Shown here: piece by piece, positions 54,529-63,457 of the stretch
How positions within the stretch are numbered: the first letter of the stretch is position 1
How the letters are laid out: every line of letters begins with the position of its first letter
Source of the DNA: Anaerolineaceae bacterium
GTDB taxonomy: Bacteria > Chloroflexota > Anaerolineae > Aggregatilineales > Phototrophicaceae
Direction: 5' to 3'
Length of the DNA stretch: 64,000 bases
Assembly: GCA_002699585.1 (NCBI GenBank)
Contig: PABP01000038.1
Coordinates: forward strand, 1,039,709-1,103,708
The notes under the pieces: generated by a model
Told to the model about the DNA's origin: nothing
The model's input: the letters and a program-made list of their open reading frames with translations, nothing else
Databases searched by the model: none
Program-made: the position numbers and the translations under genes

Positions 54529-55611
54529 ATGCACCGACTGTCCCGCCTGATGCTGCTTATCTTGCTGCTCGCTATAGGCGCTATCACCCTCGCACAAGAA
54601 GAAACTTCGCTGGCCTCAGAAACAGAACTGCCGCTGATCCGTCGGCTAGAAGGCTTGCAGATGATCCACCAGGATACCAATCGCTGTTCTGCTGCCGCCC
54701 TGACGATGCAGCTCACTTACTTCAGCGAATTCACGGAATCGTATCAAGCCATAATTCAGCGGCTGAACCCCTACGGCGGTGATGTTAGCGTGCGCATTGA
54801 AGAAATGGCCGATGCAGCCCGTGAATATGGCCTGGGGGCGGTTGTCCGGCGCGGCGGCACGCTCGACCTGCTCAAGAAATTGGTCGCGGCAGGTTTCCCG
54901 GTATTGATCGAGAATGTCTATTATGATGGCGCAGGTGGCTGGGATGACTGGATGAGCCACAACCGGGTGCTGGTCGGCTATGACGACTTGCAGGAAATCC
55001 TGTACTTCTTTGACCCATTACTGGGGAATGGCCCAGATGGTGCTGGCCGACCGATGAGCTACAGCGAGGTCGACCAGCGTTGGCGGCCCTTCAACAGGGA
55101 TTATCTGGTTATCTATAAGATGGAAGATGAACCCCTGCTACAAAGCGTCATGGGTGAACAATGGGACCCGCAGTTCAACGCTATCTGGACGCTGACTGTC
55201 GCTGAAGGCGAGCTTGAAAGCCCGACTGCCGATTCATTTGCCCTGTTCAACCGCGGCTGGGCCTATCTGCAACTGGAGGAATACGAGCAGGCTGCAGCCA
55301 GCTTCGATGAAGCACTTACACTGGGTTTGCCCTGGCGCATGCTATGGTACGAGTTCGGCCCATTTGAGGCCTACCTAGCGATGGAGCGCTACGACGATGT
55401 CATCAACCTGGTGTATCAGACGCTGCAAACGACGGATGGCGTCGAGGAAATGTACTATTACATCGCACGGGCCTATGCTGGCAAAGGGGACATCGACCGA
55501 GCTATTGCTAACCTGGAAGCAGCCCTGTATCGCAACCGCTACTATACGGAAGCGTCAGATTTGATGGCCGAACTGGTCGCTGTGCGCAACGGCGGGAGCA
55601 GCAGCTCATAA
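54529..55611 (+). CDS. Exported C39-like cysteine peptidase with TPR repeats
   Basis: 360 aa. Signal peptide 1-22 (ends ITLA before Gln23). Peptidase_C39-like part at 45-205 with the catalytic triad C53 (NRCSAAAL), H144 (MSHNRVLVGYDD) and D162 (FFDPLLG). Then TPR-like pairs at 225-350 (FALFNRGWAYLQLEEYEQAA, MYYYIARAYAGKGDIDRAIA). Likely a secreted or surface peptidase; substrate unknown. ATG 54529 has GAGG upstream. Confidence 0.86.
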   Translation: MHRLSRLMLLILLLAIGAITLAQEETSLASETELPLIRRLEGLQMIHQDTNRCSAAALTMQLTYFSEFTESYQAIIQRLNPYGGDVSVRIEEMADAAREYGLGAVVRRGGTLDLLKKLVAAGFPVLIENVYYDGAGGWDDWMSHNRVLVGYDDLQEILYFFDPLLGNGPDGAGRPMSYSEVDQRWRPFNRDYLVIYKMEDEPLLQSVMGEQWDPQFNAIWTLTVAEGELESPTADSFALFNRGWAYLQLEEYEQAAASFDEALTLGLPWRMLWYEFGPFEAYLAMERYDDVINLVYQTLQTTDGVEEMYYYIARAYAGKGDIDRAIANLEAALYRNRYYTEASDLMAELVAVRNGGSSSS

Positions 55612-55666
55612 ATTAGGTCTACTACGGGTGGACTTCGCATTAACCCAATTGGGATGGTATAAAAGT

Positions 55667-55695
55667 AGGGGCACAGATCGTGCCCTATTTTTATT
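55667..55695 (+). terminator. Rho-independent terminator
   Basis: GGGGCAC/GTGCCC stem with AGATC loop then TATTTTTATT. Core identical over 17 bases to the PBP terminator at 29358. Confidence 0.85.
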
Positions 55696-55740
55696 GTTCA
55701 CCTTTAGCATTCATCATCCTTGCCCTGGAGAGGACACCCC

Positions 55741-56124
55741 ATGCGCAAAGTTGTCAAAACAGAAAATGCCCCGATGCCAGTTGCCCCGTATAGCCAAGCG
55801 ATCATCGCCAATGGCTTTGTTTATACCGCTGGCCAGCTCGGCACCGATATGGCCGCAGGCAAATTGGCAGATGGCGTCGAAGAACAGGCCCGCTTCGCCC
55901 TGACCCACGTTAAATCCATCCTGGAAGCAGCGGGCAGCGATATGAACCATATCGTCAAGACAACAGTTTTCCTGGATAACATCGATGACTTTGGCAAAGT
56001 AAATGCTGTCTATGGCACGTTTTTTAATGATGAACCCCCGGCCCGCTCCGCTATTGAGGTCGCACGGCTGCCGCTCGGCGCGCTGGTAGAAATCGAAGTT
56101 GTTGCCCTACTAAAAGCGCCATAA
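55741..56124 (+). CDS. ridA: RidA-family enamine/imine deaminase
   Basis: 127 aa from ATG 55741, with GGAGAGG nine bases upstream. APYSQAIIANGFVYTAGQLG and PPARSAIEVARLPLGALVEI with the catalytic Arg are the family signature. It hydrolyses reactive 2-aminoacrylate-type imines and protects PLP enzymes. Confidence 0.95.
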   Translation: MRKVVKTENAPMPVAPYSQAIIANGFVYTAGQLGTDMAAGKLADGVEEQARFALTHVKSILEAAGSDMNHIVKTTVFLDNIDDFGKVNAVYGTFFNDEPPARSAIEVARLPLGALVEIEVVALLKAP

Positions 56125-56251
56125 ATACCATTGCCGCGCAACTTTTGTCGTCACTAACAAAAGTTATAGTCAATACTAATTAAAAATTAGCTAATAAAGC
56201 TGTATACTGGCTTTAAATAGATTTTTATTTCTTATTTTGAGGAGCCAAATA

Positions 56252-56686
56252 ATGCCTATTGACGTTAGATGGCACACAGATGATCCTAATGTGCTCTTGA
56301 TGGAGTTCGCTGGTTCCTGGCGTTTCCATGAGCTAGAACGCGCTTGCCTAAAAACCCATGACATGGCCAATAGCATAGCAGGGAATATTTATTGCATTGT
56401 TTATGCTACTGAGCCGTTTATTATCCCCTCCTCGTTCCGTATATCGCAGTTGACGCTGATTACAAACAGGCCTGCCGCCTCGCGCTGCGTCAAACGGGTC
56501 CACATCATCGCTCACAAACCCCATATACATCATATGTTCAATATGTATTTCCGAATTTATCCTAGCCATCAAACCTTCATAAAAATCGTCGATAATTGGC
56601 AAGAAGCCATGAACAGTATTCATGAAGATCAGAATCGTCATAAGAATGGCAATACGCGGCATCCGGCCAATGTGAGCACATTTTAG
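56252..56686 (+). CDS. Small protein of a paralogous family (member 2)
   Basis: 144 aa from ATG 56252 (GAGGAG upstream). RWHTDDPNVLLMEFAGSWRF, then a helical region and a central CIVYATEP. Shares layout with 44699-45118 and 57052-57450. Residues 70-90 hold a run of basic and His residues (HIIAHKPHIHH). No known function. Confidence 0.62.
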   Translation: MPIDVRWHTDDPNVLLMEFAGSWRFHELERACLKTHDMANSIAGNIYCIVYATEPFIIPSSFRISQLTLITNRPAASRCVKRVHIIAHKPHIHHMFNMYFRIYPSHQTFIKIVDNWQEAMNSIHEDQNRHKNGNTRHPANVSTF

Positions 56687-57051
56687 CCACCCAACTTCGG
56701 CTGCAGAGGTGCATGGAACATGCGTATCTTCGTTAAGGGACAAATTAAGAGTTGAACAGTATATTAAGCTTAATTATGCGATTATTTTTTGACAAATTGG
56801 TCAAAGTCTGAGAGCTTAAAGTGAGGGATTTAGTCAATTTTGGTCGTGGGGCAGAAAGAACAAGAATTACACTTAAAATGGTTTGTTAATAATTAGCGTT
56901 CTGGCCAAAGAGACTTATCTGATCTTTAGATTGTACTATCAACACCATTGTCAAAACGGCATTCAGACAAATCAGCACTGACAGTAAGCAAAACTTAAAC
57001 TCACGAACTTATTTTATTTTGATACAGAAGCGTTAGTTTGGAGATTTACAA
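56687..57051. other. AT-rich intergenic region between two family members
   Basis: 365 bp, clearly AT-richer than the genes. It holds an inverted repeat TTTGAC-AAATTG-GTCAAA at 56788-56805 that could be an operator. No RNA gene seen. Confidence 0.4.
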
Positions 57052-57450
57052 ATGCCTGTTATTACCCGATGGCATCCTGATATACCCAATGTAATTTGGA
57101 TTCGTATTTTAGGGACCTGGACACGAACAGATTTATACCAGGCATGGGAACGTGTCAAAGAGCTAGCCACAGCTGCTGATACGAGCGTTTATACCATCAC
57201 GGACTTTAGTGAGATGGGCCCCTGGCCGGAAAACTTACTTTTTACCCATATCGCCAGCATGCTGAAAGATCCACCCGAAAACAGGGTACTGGCGCTTGTG
57301 GTTACCAAGCAAGATTTTCTCAATAGGGGGAGAGACTTCATCGAACGCCTACAGGATAATGCGTTGGACTCGGTAAAGAATGTCAAGTCGATTGAAGAAG
57401 CCCTGGACATCATTCGGGAGCATCAGTCACAGCACTCGCGCACGGACTAA
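57052..57450 (+). CDS. Small protein of a paralogous family (member 3)
   Basis: 132 aa from ATG 57052 with TTGGAG upstream. RWHPDIPNVIWIRILGTWTR parallels member 2; then TITDFSEM, similar to the D-x-S element of member 1 and fitting a small alpha/beta fold such as STAS. Ends in a basic, Ser/His-rich tail. No known function. Confidence 0.68.
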   Translation: MPVITRWHPDIPNVIWIRILGTWTRTDLYQAWERVKELATAADTSVYTITDFSEMGPWPENLLFTHIASMLKDPPENRVLALVVTKQDFLNRGRDFIERLQDNALDSVKNVKSIEEALDIIREHQSQHSRTD

Positions 57451-57474
57451 CCTACGCAGGAAGAACGCATCCGC

Positions 57475-58281
57475 ATGTTCCAACGCCCACTGTATGTCGC
57501 TATCCCGCTGGTTTTATTTGTGCTGATTGTGGCAGGGGCGGCTCTGGCCAGTACAGCTTCAGTTGATTGGCTGGTATGGCAGCCCGCGACCTGCATGCCG
57601 GATAACTGCTTTTGTGAAGCACTTCATGATGGCGATACCTACCGTCAACCTGCCAATACGTATAGTTCGCTGGCCTTTGTCCTCGTCGGCCTGCTGATCT
57701 TCGCCCAGGTGGCATACGATACCCTCTACCCGCACTCAACTTATGACAACATTCTGATCCAGACGCCACTCTATGGCATTGTGTTCGGCATCGCTTTGCT
57801 GATTGTCGGCTTTGGCAGCGCCTTTTATCATGCCTCGATGAGCTTCATCGGTCAGTTTACGGATGTCGCCGGGATGTACCTGGTGACGAGCTTCATGCTG
57901 GTGTATGTCATCCAGCGCTGGGCGAAGTGGTCGATCACGACTACCAGCCTGGTCTATGCAGCGCTGAACATCGTGCTGGCGATTTCGCTGGTGGTCGTGC
58001 CGGATACGCGACGTTATCTGTTTGGCATCGTGCTAGTGATTGCACTCATCGTTGAAGGGCTATGGTATTGGCAGGCCGCGCCCACGATTGATTTGCGCTG
58101 GCTACTGATCGGATTGGTGCTATTTGCCGCGGCATTCGGCATATGGATATTGGACAACAACCATATTTTGTGTGACCCCAATAGCCTGATCCAGGGACAT
58201 AGTGCATGGCATACGCTAACCGCCATCGCCAGCGGCCTACTATATGTCTACTATCGCAGCCAAATTGTGCACCCTGCATAA
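57475..58281 (+). CDS. Ceramidase-like CREST-superfamily membrane protein
   Basis: 268 aa, seven hydrophobic segments. QPANTYSSLAFVLVG, GFGSAFYHASMSFIGQFTDV and ILCDPNSLIQGHSAWH carry the three Zn-ligand His and the Asp/Ser of the alkaline-ceramidase/PAQR group. Known members hydrolyse ceramide or related amides; whether this bacterium has sphingolipids is not shown here. It follows member 3 by 24 bp. Confidence 0.82.
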   Translation: MFQRPLYVAIPLVLFVLIVAGAALASTASVDWLVWQPATCMPDNCFCEALHDGDTYRQPANTYSSLAFVLVGLLIFAQVAYDTLYPHSTYDNILIQTPLYGIVFGIALLIVGFGSAFYHASMSFIGQFTDVAGMYLVTSFMLVYVIQRWAKWSITTTSLVYAALNIVLAISLVVVPDTRRYLFGIVLVIALIVEGLWYWQAAPTIDLRWLLIGLVLFAAAFGIWILDNNHILCDPNSLIQGHSAWHTLTAIASGLLYVYYRSQIVHPA

Positions 58282-58358
58282 TCAATCTCAAAAATCACTA
58301 GACTATTTTCACAAATTATCCTTTAGAATAGACCTCATAAGACACGCAGGGCTATTCC

Positions 58359-58383
58359 CTACTGCTCGTAGGCGGCAGTAGGA
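58359..58383 (+). promoter_or_regulatory. Hairpin in the leader of the 58405 gene
   Basis: CCTACTGC/GCAGTAGG stem with a 9-nt loop, 22 bp before the ATG and just before the AAGGA site; could modulate translation. Confidence 0.4.
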
Positions 58384-58404
58384 ATCAACAAAAAGGAAAT
58401 TTTG

Positions 58405-58665
58405 ATGTTTGCTAAACCGCTACACAAAACCATCGCTATAGTGCCAAATAAGGGGCCTCGGATCGTCTCTTATGAGGGCGAAGTTTTACCCGAAGGCAAT
58501 TGGCTGCTGAATATCGAAGCTGGACATGCGTGGGTCTTTTGCAATGATCGCAATGTGCCGCTTCATAAGGGCCAATCCATCCAACTGAACCCGGAAGATG
58601 GCAATGTCCATATCCGGGCGCTGTATACGAAAGGCATCACCGTATACAACCTATCGCGCCAGTAA
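58405..58665 (+). CDS. Small protein, tandem paralogue pair member 1
   Basis: 86 aa from ATG 58405 (AAGGA seven bases upstream). Shares with 58881-59156 the segments SYEGEVLPEGNW, AWVFCNDRNVPLHKGQ, PEDGNVHIRALYTKG. Beta-rich, DUF2917-like by pattern of W, C and D; not confirmed. Cytoplasmic. Confidence 0.7.
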   Translation: MFAKPLHKTIAIVPNKGPRIVSYEGEVLPEGNWLLNIEAGHAWVFCNDRNVPLHKGQSIQLNPEDGNVHIRALYTKGITVYNLSRQ

Positions 58666-58683
58666 CAAACTTGCGGCAACATG

Positions 58684-58714
58684 AAAAAATAGCCCATATC
58701 CTGGGCTATTTTTT
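58684..58714 (+). terminator. Strong terminator
   Basis: AAAAAATAGCCCA/TGGGCTATTTTTT with TATCC loop. Confidence 0.9.
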
Positions 58715-58749
58715 ATTCCGCTAGATTTGCGCCCTCCGTGACGAAATGG

Positions 58750-58798
58750 CACATAATAAAAGAACCGCAAAAAGTCGCAAAAACGTTTTTATTATGTG
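58750..58798. promoter_or_regulatory. 12-bp perfect inverted repeat upstream of the second paralogue
   Basis: CACATAATAAAA at 58750-58761 and TTTTATTATGTG at 58787-58798, 25 nt apart, ending 82 bp before the ATG at 58881. AT-rich; a transcription-factor site or RNA structure. Confidence 0.5.
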
Positions 58799-58880
58799 TA
58801 TATAGAATTGTATGAACTCTGATATGGTGTTCCTCATAAGTTGGCAAAGAAAAATAGTACTGGCACAACGAGGGGGACTC

Positions 58881-59156
58881 ATGTTCGCACAAAAATTACG
58901 TCAAGAAGAGATTACAAAAACCATCGCCGTTCTTCCGAACACCGTTCGCGGTATTGTGACTTACGAAGGCGAAGTGCTACCACAGGGCAACTGGTCACTG
59001 ACGATTGAATCGGGCCGTGCCTGGGTCTTCTGCAATGATCGCAATGTGCCGCTGCACAAAGGCCAAACGCTCGAATTGCGCCCTGAGGATGGCGACGTAC
59101 AGATTCGCGCGCTGTATGCCAGGGGCATCGCTGCCTACGAGGCCGCTCGTCAGTAA
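58881..59156 (+). CDS. Small protein, tandem paralogue pair member 2
   Basis: 91 aa from ATG 58881 (AGGGGG upstream). About 60% identical by eye to the product at 58405 along its length, including the identical AWVFCNDRNVPLHKGQ. An in-frame ATG at 58812 would add a hydrophobic stretch not present in the paralogue, so I rejected it. Confidence 0.72.
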   Translation: MFAQKLRQEEITKTIAVLPNTVRGIVTYEGEVLPQGNWSLTIESGRAWVFCNDRNVPLHKGQTLELRPEDGDVQIRALYARGIAAYEAARQ

Positions 59157-59174
59157 CAGACAACCCAACCAAAC

Positions 59175-59211
59175 AAAAAAGCCCATGTCGGACCTCCGCG
59201 TGGGCTTTTTT
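59175..59211 (+). terminator. Terminator of second paralogue
   Basis: AAAAAAGCCCA/TGGGCTTTTTT arms, 15-nt loop; 18 bp after the stop. Confidence 0.85.
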
Positions 59212-59328
59212 ATTGCCCTATGGCAAGCTGTCAGCAGGACTTCATGGATGTAAAACGTGTGTTAAACGTCAGACACCCGTACTAGTTTTCCGTTATACTA
59301 GCGTTATCCGTAGGGGTAGTGGAGATCC

Positions 59329-59673
59329 ATGCTCATGGTGACGCTCAAACGCATTACGCCCGGTTCCGCTTTCCGCGTTGGCCTGTGGTTTGGCATCGTG
59401 GTCGCATCCATTCAGATCATCATCTTCGCACTGATTCTCATATTCGTCTTCCAGATCCCGCCACAAGCTTTCCGGCTGGAGGTCTTTTTGCGCATTTGCC
59501 TCAGCGTATTCCTGTCCGGCCTATCGACCGGGCTGACAGCCTGGACCTATTCGCTGATTTACAACGGCGTGTCGCGGCGCTTCGGTGGCTTGCAGTTCGA
59601 GCTGGATTACAGCGATTTCGCCGTCAAACGCAAGAATGACGAAGTCGACGGCGAGGGTCCGACGACGGTTTAG
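59329..59673 (+). CDS. Small two-helix membrane protein
   Basis: 114 aa. Two hydrophobic helices (about 17-45 and 50-72). The C-terminal tail is hydrophilic: FGGLQFELDYSDFAVKRKND. No family recognised. Its last 84 bp (59595-59678) are duplicated at 60351-60434. Confidence 0.65.
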   Translation: MLMVTLKRITPGSAFRVGLWFGIVVASIQIIIFALILIFVFQIPPQAFRLEVFLRICLSVFLSGLSTGLTAWTYSLIYNGVSRRFGGLQFELDYSDFAVKRKNDEVDGEGPTTV

Positions 59674-59713
59674 GCGGGCATCTCAGTGCCTTTTAAAGCA
59701 AGTAAGTATCTCT

Positions 59714-60184
59714 TTACCTGGAAGGCTCTAGCCTTCCGTCTTTGACATGTAGAAGATGTACTTTTCTGCTTCCTATTTGAGTTTCTGTGTAGTATCCGAT
59801 AAAGTCTCCATACACCACATTCGCCAACCAATAAATAAACGGCATATGGGATTGAGCGAAATAGTCATCGTGTAGCATGCTGCCACAATATTGAAGCCGA
59901 TAGCGATATACTTCGCGATTGTTTTCCATTGGTATAGTCGTTCGATGGATTCGACGAAAATTTGAGATGATGTCATGCTGCGGGTCAGGTACAAGAAAAC
60001 GATAAGGCTCGAAATACTTCCACATATCTCCAATATCAGGGTATCTAGGATCTTTATAGGGCAGATAAGGCGTTTTCTTGAGTTCGTAGTTAGGATCAAT
60101 CAAGTATCGAATAGCTTCAATAGCATCTTCTGACACATCTTCTCTAAGGTCACAATTGATCACTAGGTCATAACGCATACTCAT
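59714..60184 (-). CDS. Hypothetical protein
   Basis: 156 aa from ATG 60184 (or ATG 60178). Rich in Tyr, Asp and Pro (YLPYKDPRYPDIGDMW, YRFLVPDPQHDII). No signal peptide or membrane segment. AT-richer than the neighbours and flanked by duplicated sequence, so recent acquisition is possible. No family recognised. Confidence 0.5.
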   Translation of the reverse strand: MSMRYDLVINCDLREDVSEDAIEAIRYLIDPNYELKKTPYLPYKDPRYPDIGDMWKYFEPYRFLVPDPQHDIISNFRRIHRTTIPMENNREVYRYRLQYCGSMLHDDYFAQSHMPFIYWLANVVYGDFIGYYTETQIGSRKVHLLHVKDGRLEPSR

Positions 60185-60263
60185 AGTTCTAGTTATCTCC
60201 AATGCCTATCAATGACTCCTAAATTATACTTTCTAGTCTCCATAAGCATGGGCGATATATAGA

Positions 60264-60434
60264 CTTTCCTTGCGACTACACGGCGCGGGGTTGGCTCTGA
60301 TAAAATAGAGGCAATCTGTATCAGTAGCCAAATGGCTAATCCCGCCTGAAGTTCGAGCTGGATTACAGCGATTTTGTCAGCAAGCGCAAAAATAACGAAG
60401 TCGATGGCGAGGGTCCGACGACGGTTTAGGCGGG
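60264..60434 (+). pseudogene. Chimeric duplicated fragment: elp3 leader copy + 3' end of the 59329 gene
   Basis: 60264-60337 matches 61411-61484 (the leader of elp3) without gaps, 62 of 74 bases by hand count. 60351-60434 matches 59595-59678 (the last codons and stop of the 59329 gene), 76 of 84. Two separate source segments sit side by side, 13 bp apart, in the same orientation. The fragment lacks a start and encodes nothing intact. Confidence 0.8.
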
Positions 60435-60531
60435 ACTGTCGATATTTGCCAGCAACTAGGACCAAAATCGTACTAGATAGCAAGAACTCATAGCAATATG
60501 AAAACATGCATATGAGTTCTTGAGTCGTTTC

Positions 60532-61239
60532 TTAGGCAAACTTGGCAGACAATGCAGATGAGTTGAACCCTCTGAAAATCAACCACAAGGCCATAATCAT
60601 TTCTTGTAAAGCCAATGGCATAACCATGATTGCCTGAGCCGTTGAGGTCGCTTCGATGATGCCAAATATCGCCAAAAAGCCCGAAACAAAGTAAGGGATG
60701 GCTGCAATGAGGCCCCAGACCGAAATCCACCTTGGAACTAGGTGCATCTGGTACAACAGATAATAAAACATCAGCGCACCTATTGGAAAAATGATCTCAG
60801 TCAGATGCGTGATCCAGTGATGGGACTCCGCTAAGACGATGCCTAAGATCTCAAATTGGGAATCACTTGCCGCGCCTGCCGCAATAAACTCGTGGCTAAA
60901 CGTGACAAGCAGAAGCCAGCTTACGGTAATCATCAAATAGGTAAAGGCTTCCAACGCTCCGCGAACGACAACATATCCGAGTGCCAGCGTTTCGTTCTGC
61001 CGTTTAAGGATGGGGTACATCACCACAGGAATCATCGCCAATGATAAGCCCATCAGCAAGATAAGCAATGCTCCCAGGATGAGTTGGCTTTGATTGGCGG
61101 AAATTTGGCTGAAGACTTCTAGAAAAGTGGGTGGCTCAACAAGAACGGATGATGTAGCAGCTAAACTCAAAATACCAGACGCTGTCCCAATAATGTATAA
61201 AACACCCACAATAACAGCGGTCCGTCGGTATGTATTCAT
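60532..61239 (-). CDS. DUF4386 family membrane protein
   Basis: 235 aa, seven hydrophobic segments. VGVLYIIGTASGILS at the start and VPRWISVWGLIAAIPYFVSG near the C terminus are typical of DUF4386. Function of this family is unknown. Monocistronic by context. Confidence 0.84.
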   Translation of the reverse strand: MNTYRRTAVIVGVLYIIGTASGILSLAATSSVLVEPPTFLEVFSQISANQSQLILGALLILLMGLSLAMIPVVMYPILKRQNETLALGYVVVRGALEAFTYLMITVSWLLLVTFSHEFIAAGAASDSQFEILGIVLAESHHWITHLTEIIFPIGALMFYYLLYQMHLVPRWISVWGLIAAIPYFVSGFLAIFGIIEATSTAQAIMVMPLALQEMIMALWLIFRGFNSSALSAKFA

Positions 61240-61491
61240 GCTTTCTCCCTATAAACAGGCGATAGATAAGGTCTATGTACGACGCGCTCGAAGATCATTG
61301 AAAATCAATGTTAATTGCAGATCCTACATATATAATTCGCCACAACATCCCAGTATACGAAAGATGATTCTGTAGCGTTGCAGCGGATTAGTGAACATGA
61401 CGCACCTATGCTTTGCTTGTGGCTACACGGCACACTGTTGACTCTGCTAAAATAGAGACAATCTGTATCAGCAGCCAAATGGCCATTTTGC

Positions 61492-63318
61492 ATGCAATCC
61501 AAGTTTGAATTCGACCCGCACGCCCATCGTGAGCAGGTGGTGCCGATCCTGCGCGAAGTTTTAGCTGCGCCGGAACGTCTGCCGCGCCCGGAGTTCGAGA
61601 AACTCCTGCGCCAGTTCCCCATGCCCAATGGCGAAGGCATGTACAGTCGCCCACAGCTCATCCAGAGCTACCGGACTTTCGCTGGGCAGGATGGGGTGCC
61701 CGTCTACAGTGACGAGCAGCTATTCAAGCTGCGGCGTAAGCCAACGCGCACCATCAGCGGTGTGACGCCCGTTACTGTGCTGACGAAACCGTTCCCGTGC
61801 CCTGGGGAGTGCATCTTCTGCCCGAATGATGTGCGTATGCCCAAGAGCTACCTCAGCGATGAGCCGGGGGCGCAGCGCGCCGAGCAGAACAGCTTCGATC
61901 CCTATTTGCAGACCTATACGCGCGTGCTGACCTACTACAACATGGGCCATCCGACCGACAAAATCGAGGTCATCATCCTGGGTGGGACATGGTCGTTTTA
62001 CCCGGAAACATTCCAGATCTGGTTCGTCAAGCGCATCTTTGACGCCCTACACGATTTCGGCAACGGTATCGACCGCAGGCAAGAAGTCTGGGATGCCCTG
62101 CAAACCGGGTCGCAATTTCATCCAGAGCACAATACCAGCAATGTGACCATCGTCGGCGCCCAGCAGACCTACAACCAGACCGTGCAGCAGGTCTATGCCG
62201 AAGAAATGCACCGTTCCCGTGAACTGGTCAAAGAGATCGCTGCCGGGTCGGTTGAACGCAGCCCGATTGATGAGTTCGCCACCTGGGATGAACTGGAAGC
62301 GGCCCACACCGAAAATGAAACAGCCGACTGTCGCGTGGTTGGGCTGGTCGTAGAAACGCGACCCGATCACATCAGTGCGGAAGAAGTGCTGCGGATTCGG
62401 CGGTTGGGCAGCACCAAAGTGCAGATCGGCTTCCAGAGCCTGAACGACGAGGTGCTACGCAAAAATCGGCGCGGCCACAATGTCGATGCCACCCGGCGCG
62501 CCGTTAAACTGCTGCGACAGGCGGGTTTCAAGATTCATGCGCATTGGATGCCCAATCTCTACGGCAGCGATCCCGATGCCGACATCGCTGACTATGCGCG
62601 CATGTTCGGTGAGCCGGACTTTCGACCGGATGAACTCAAAGTTTATCCGTGCAGCCTCATCGAGAGCGCCGAGTTGATGCAATATTATCAGCGTGGGGAT
62701 TGGCAGCCCTATACGCATGAAGAACTGCTGCACACGCTGGTCGAGTGCTTTAAGATGACGCCCGAATACTGCCGCCTGACGCGCGTCATCCGCGATATTC
62801 CCAGCACAGACATCGTGGATGGCAACCAGCTCACCAATTTCCGGCAGATTGTCGATCAGCAATTGGCCAAACAGGGCGAGCGCTGCATGGACATTCGCTC
62901 GCGGGAAGTGCGCAACAAGACTATCGCGCCCGATGATCTGCACCTGGACGAGCTATGGTGTGACTCCAGCAGCAGCGACGAGGTCTTTTTGCAGTACATC
63001 ACGCCAGAGCGGGAGATTGCCGGTTTCCTGCGATTATGCCTGCCCAAGCGCGATGAGGCTCCTCTGCACCCCGAACTGGCCGACGCGGCCATCATCCGTG
63101 AGGTGCATGTTTATGGACAGTCGCTGGGCATTGGCGAAAGCGAAACCGGACGCGCTCAGCATGCTGGCCTGGGATCAGCACTCATCGAGCGGGCCGTTGA
63201 GCTAGCCAATGAACGCGGTTACGGCAAGCTGGCAGTCATCAGCGCGATTGGCACACGCGGTTACTATCGCAAGCGGGGTTTTGCTGATGGCAAGTTGTAT
63301 CAGGTGCGGGCGCTGTAA
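61492..63318 (+). CDS. elp3: Elp3-type tRNA uridine(34) acetyltransferase (radical SAM + GNAT)
   Basis: 608 aa, full length. Radical SAM motif C103-P-G-E-C107-I-F-C110; later QIGFQSLNDEVLRKNRRGH; GNAT domain in the last ~95 residues (GESETGRAQHAGLGSALIER for acetyl-CoA binding). Known bacterial homologues modify the wobble uridine of tRNA with acetyl-CoA. The leader carries the segment that is copied at 60264. Start ATG 61492; no strong ribosome-binding site is seen. Confidence 0.95.
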   Translation: MQSKFEFDPHAHREQVVPILREVLAAPERLPRPEFEKLLRQFPMPNGEGMYSRPQLIQSYRTFAGQDGVPVYSDEQLFKLRRKPTRTISGVTPVTVLTKPFPCPGECIFCPNDVRMPKSYLSDEPGAQRAEQNSFDPYLQTYTRVLTYYNMGHPTDKIEVIILGGTWSFYPETFQIWFVKRIFDALHDFGNGIDRRQEVWDALQTGSQFHPEHNTSNVTIVGAQQTYNQTVQQVYAEEMHRSRELVKEIAAGSVERSPIDEFATWDELEAAHTENETADCRVVGLVVETRPDHISAEEVLRIRRLGSTKVQIGFQSLNDEVLRKNRRGHNVDATRRAVKLLRQAGFKIHAHWMPNLYGSDPDADIADYARMFGEPDFRPDELKVYPCSLIESAELMQYYQRGDWQPYTHEELLHTLVECFKMTPEYCRLTRVIRDIPSTDIVDGNQLTNFRQIVDQQLAKQGERCMDIRSREVRNKTIAPDDLHLDELWCDSSSSDEVFLQYITPEREIAGFLRLCLPKRDEAPLHPELADAAIIREVHVYGQSLGIGESETGRAQHAGLGSALIERAVELANERGYGKLAVISAIGTRGYYRKRGFADGKLYQVRAL

Positions 63319-63367
63319 AAGTTCAACGCAACGCAATTTCACCACAGAAAACACGGAGAACACAGAG

Positions 63368-63390
63368 GGCGCGACGGGTCGCGCCTTCTT
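63368..63390 (+). terminator. Terminator of elp3
   Basis: GGCGCGA/TCGCGCC stem then TTCTTGCT. It is preceded by CACCACAGAAAACACGGAG, a sequence style common in dispersed repeats. Confidence 0.7.
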
Positions 63391-63457
63391 GCTGTGACCT
63401 TAAGGCTGGGCCATAATATGCGGACTGTTTGCCCGAAGTCGCAGGACGCGCCCCACA

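Noticed and set aside
60193..60507. Minus-strand frame of 104 codons
   Set aside because: It overlaps the chimeric duplication and has no homology; a similar shadow frame lies over the elp3 leader at 61406-61654.
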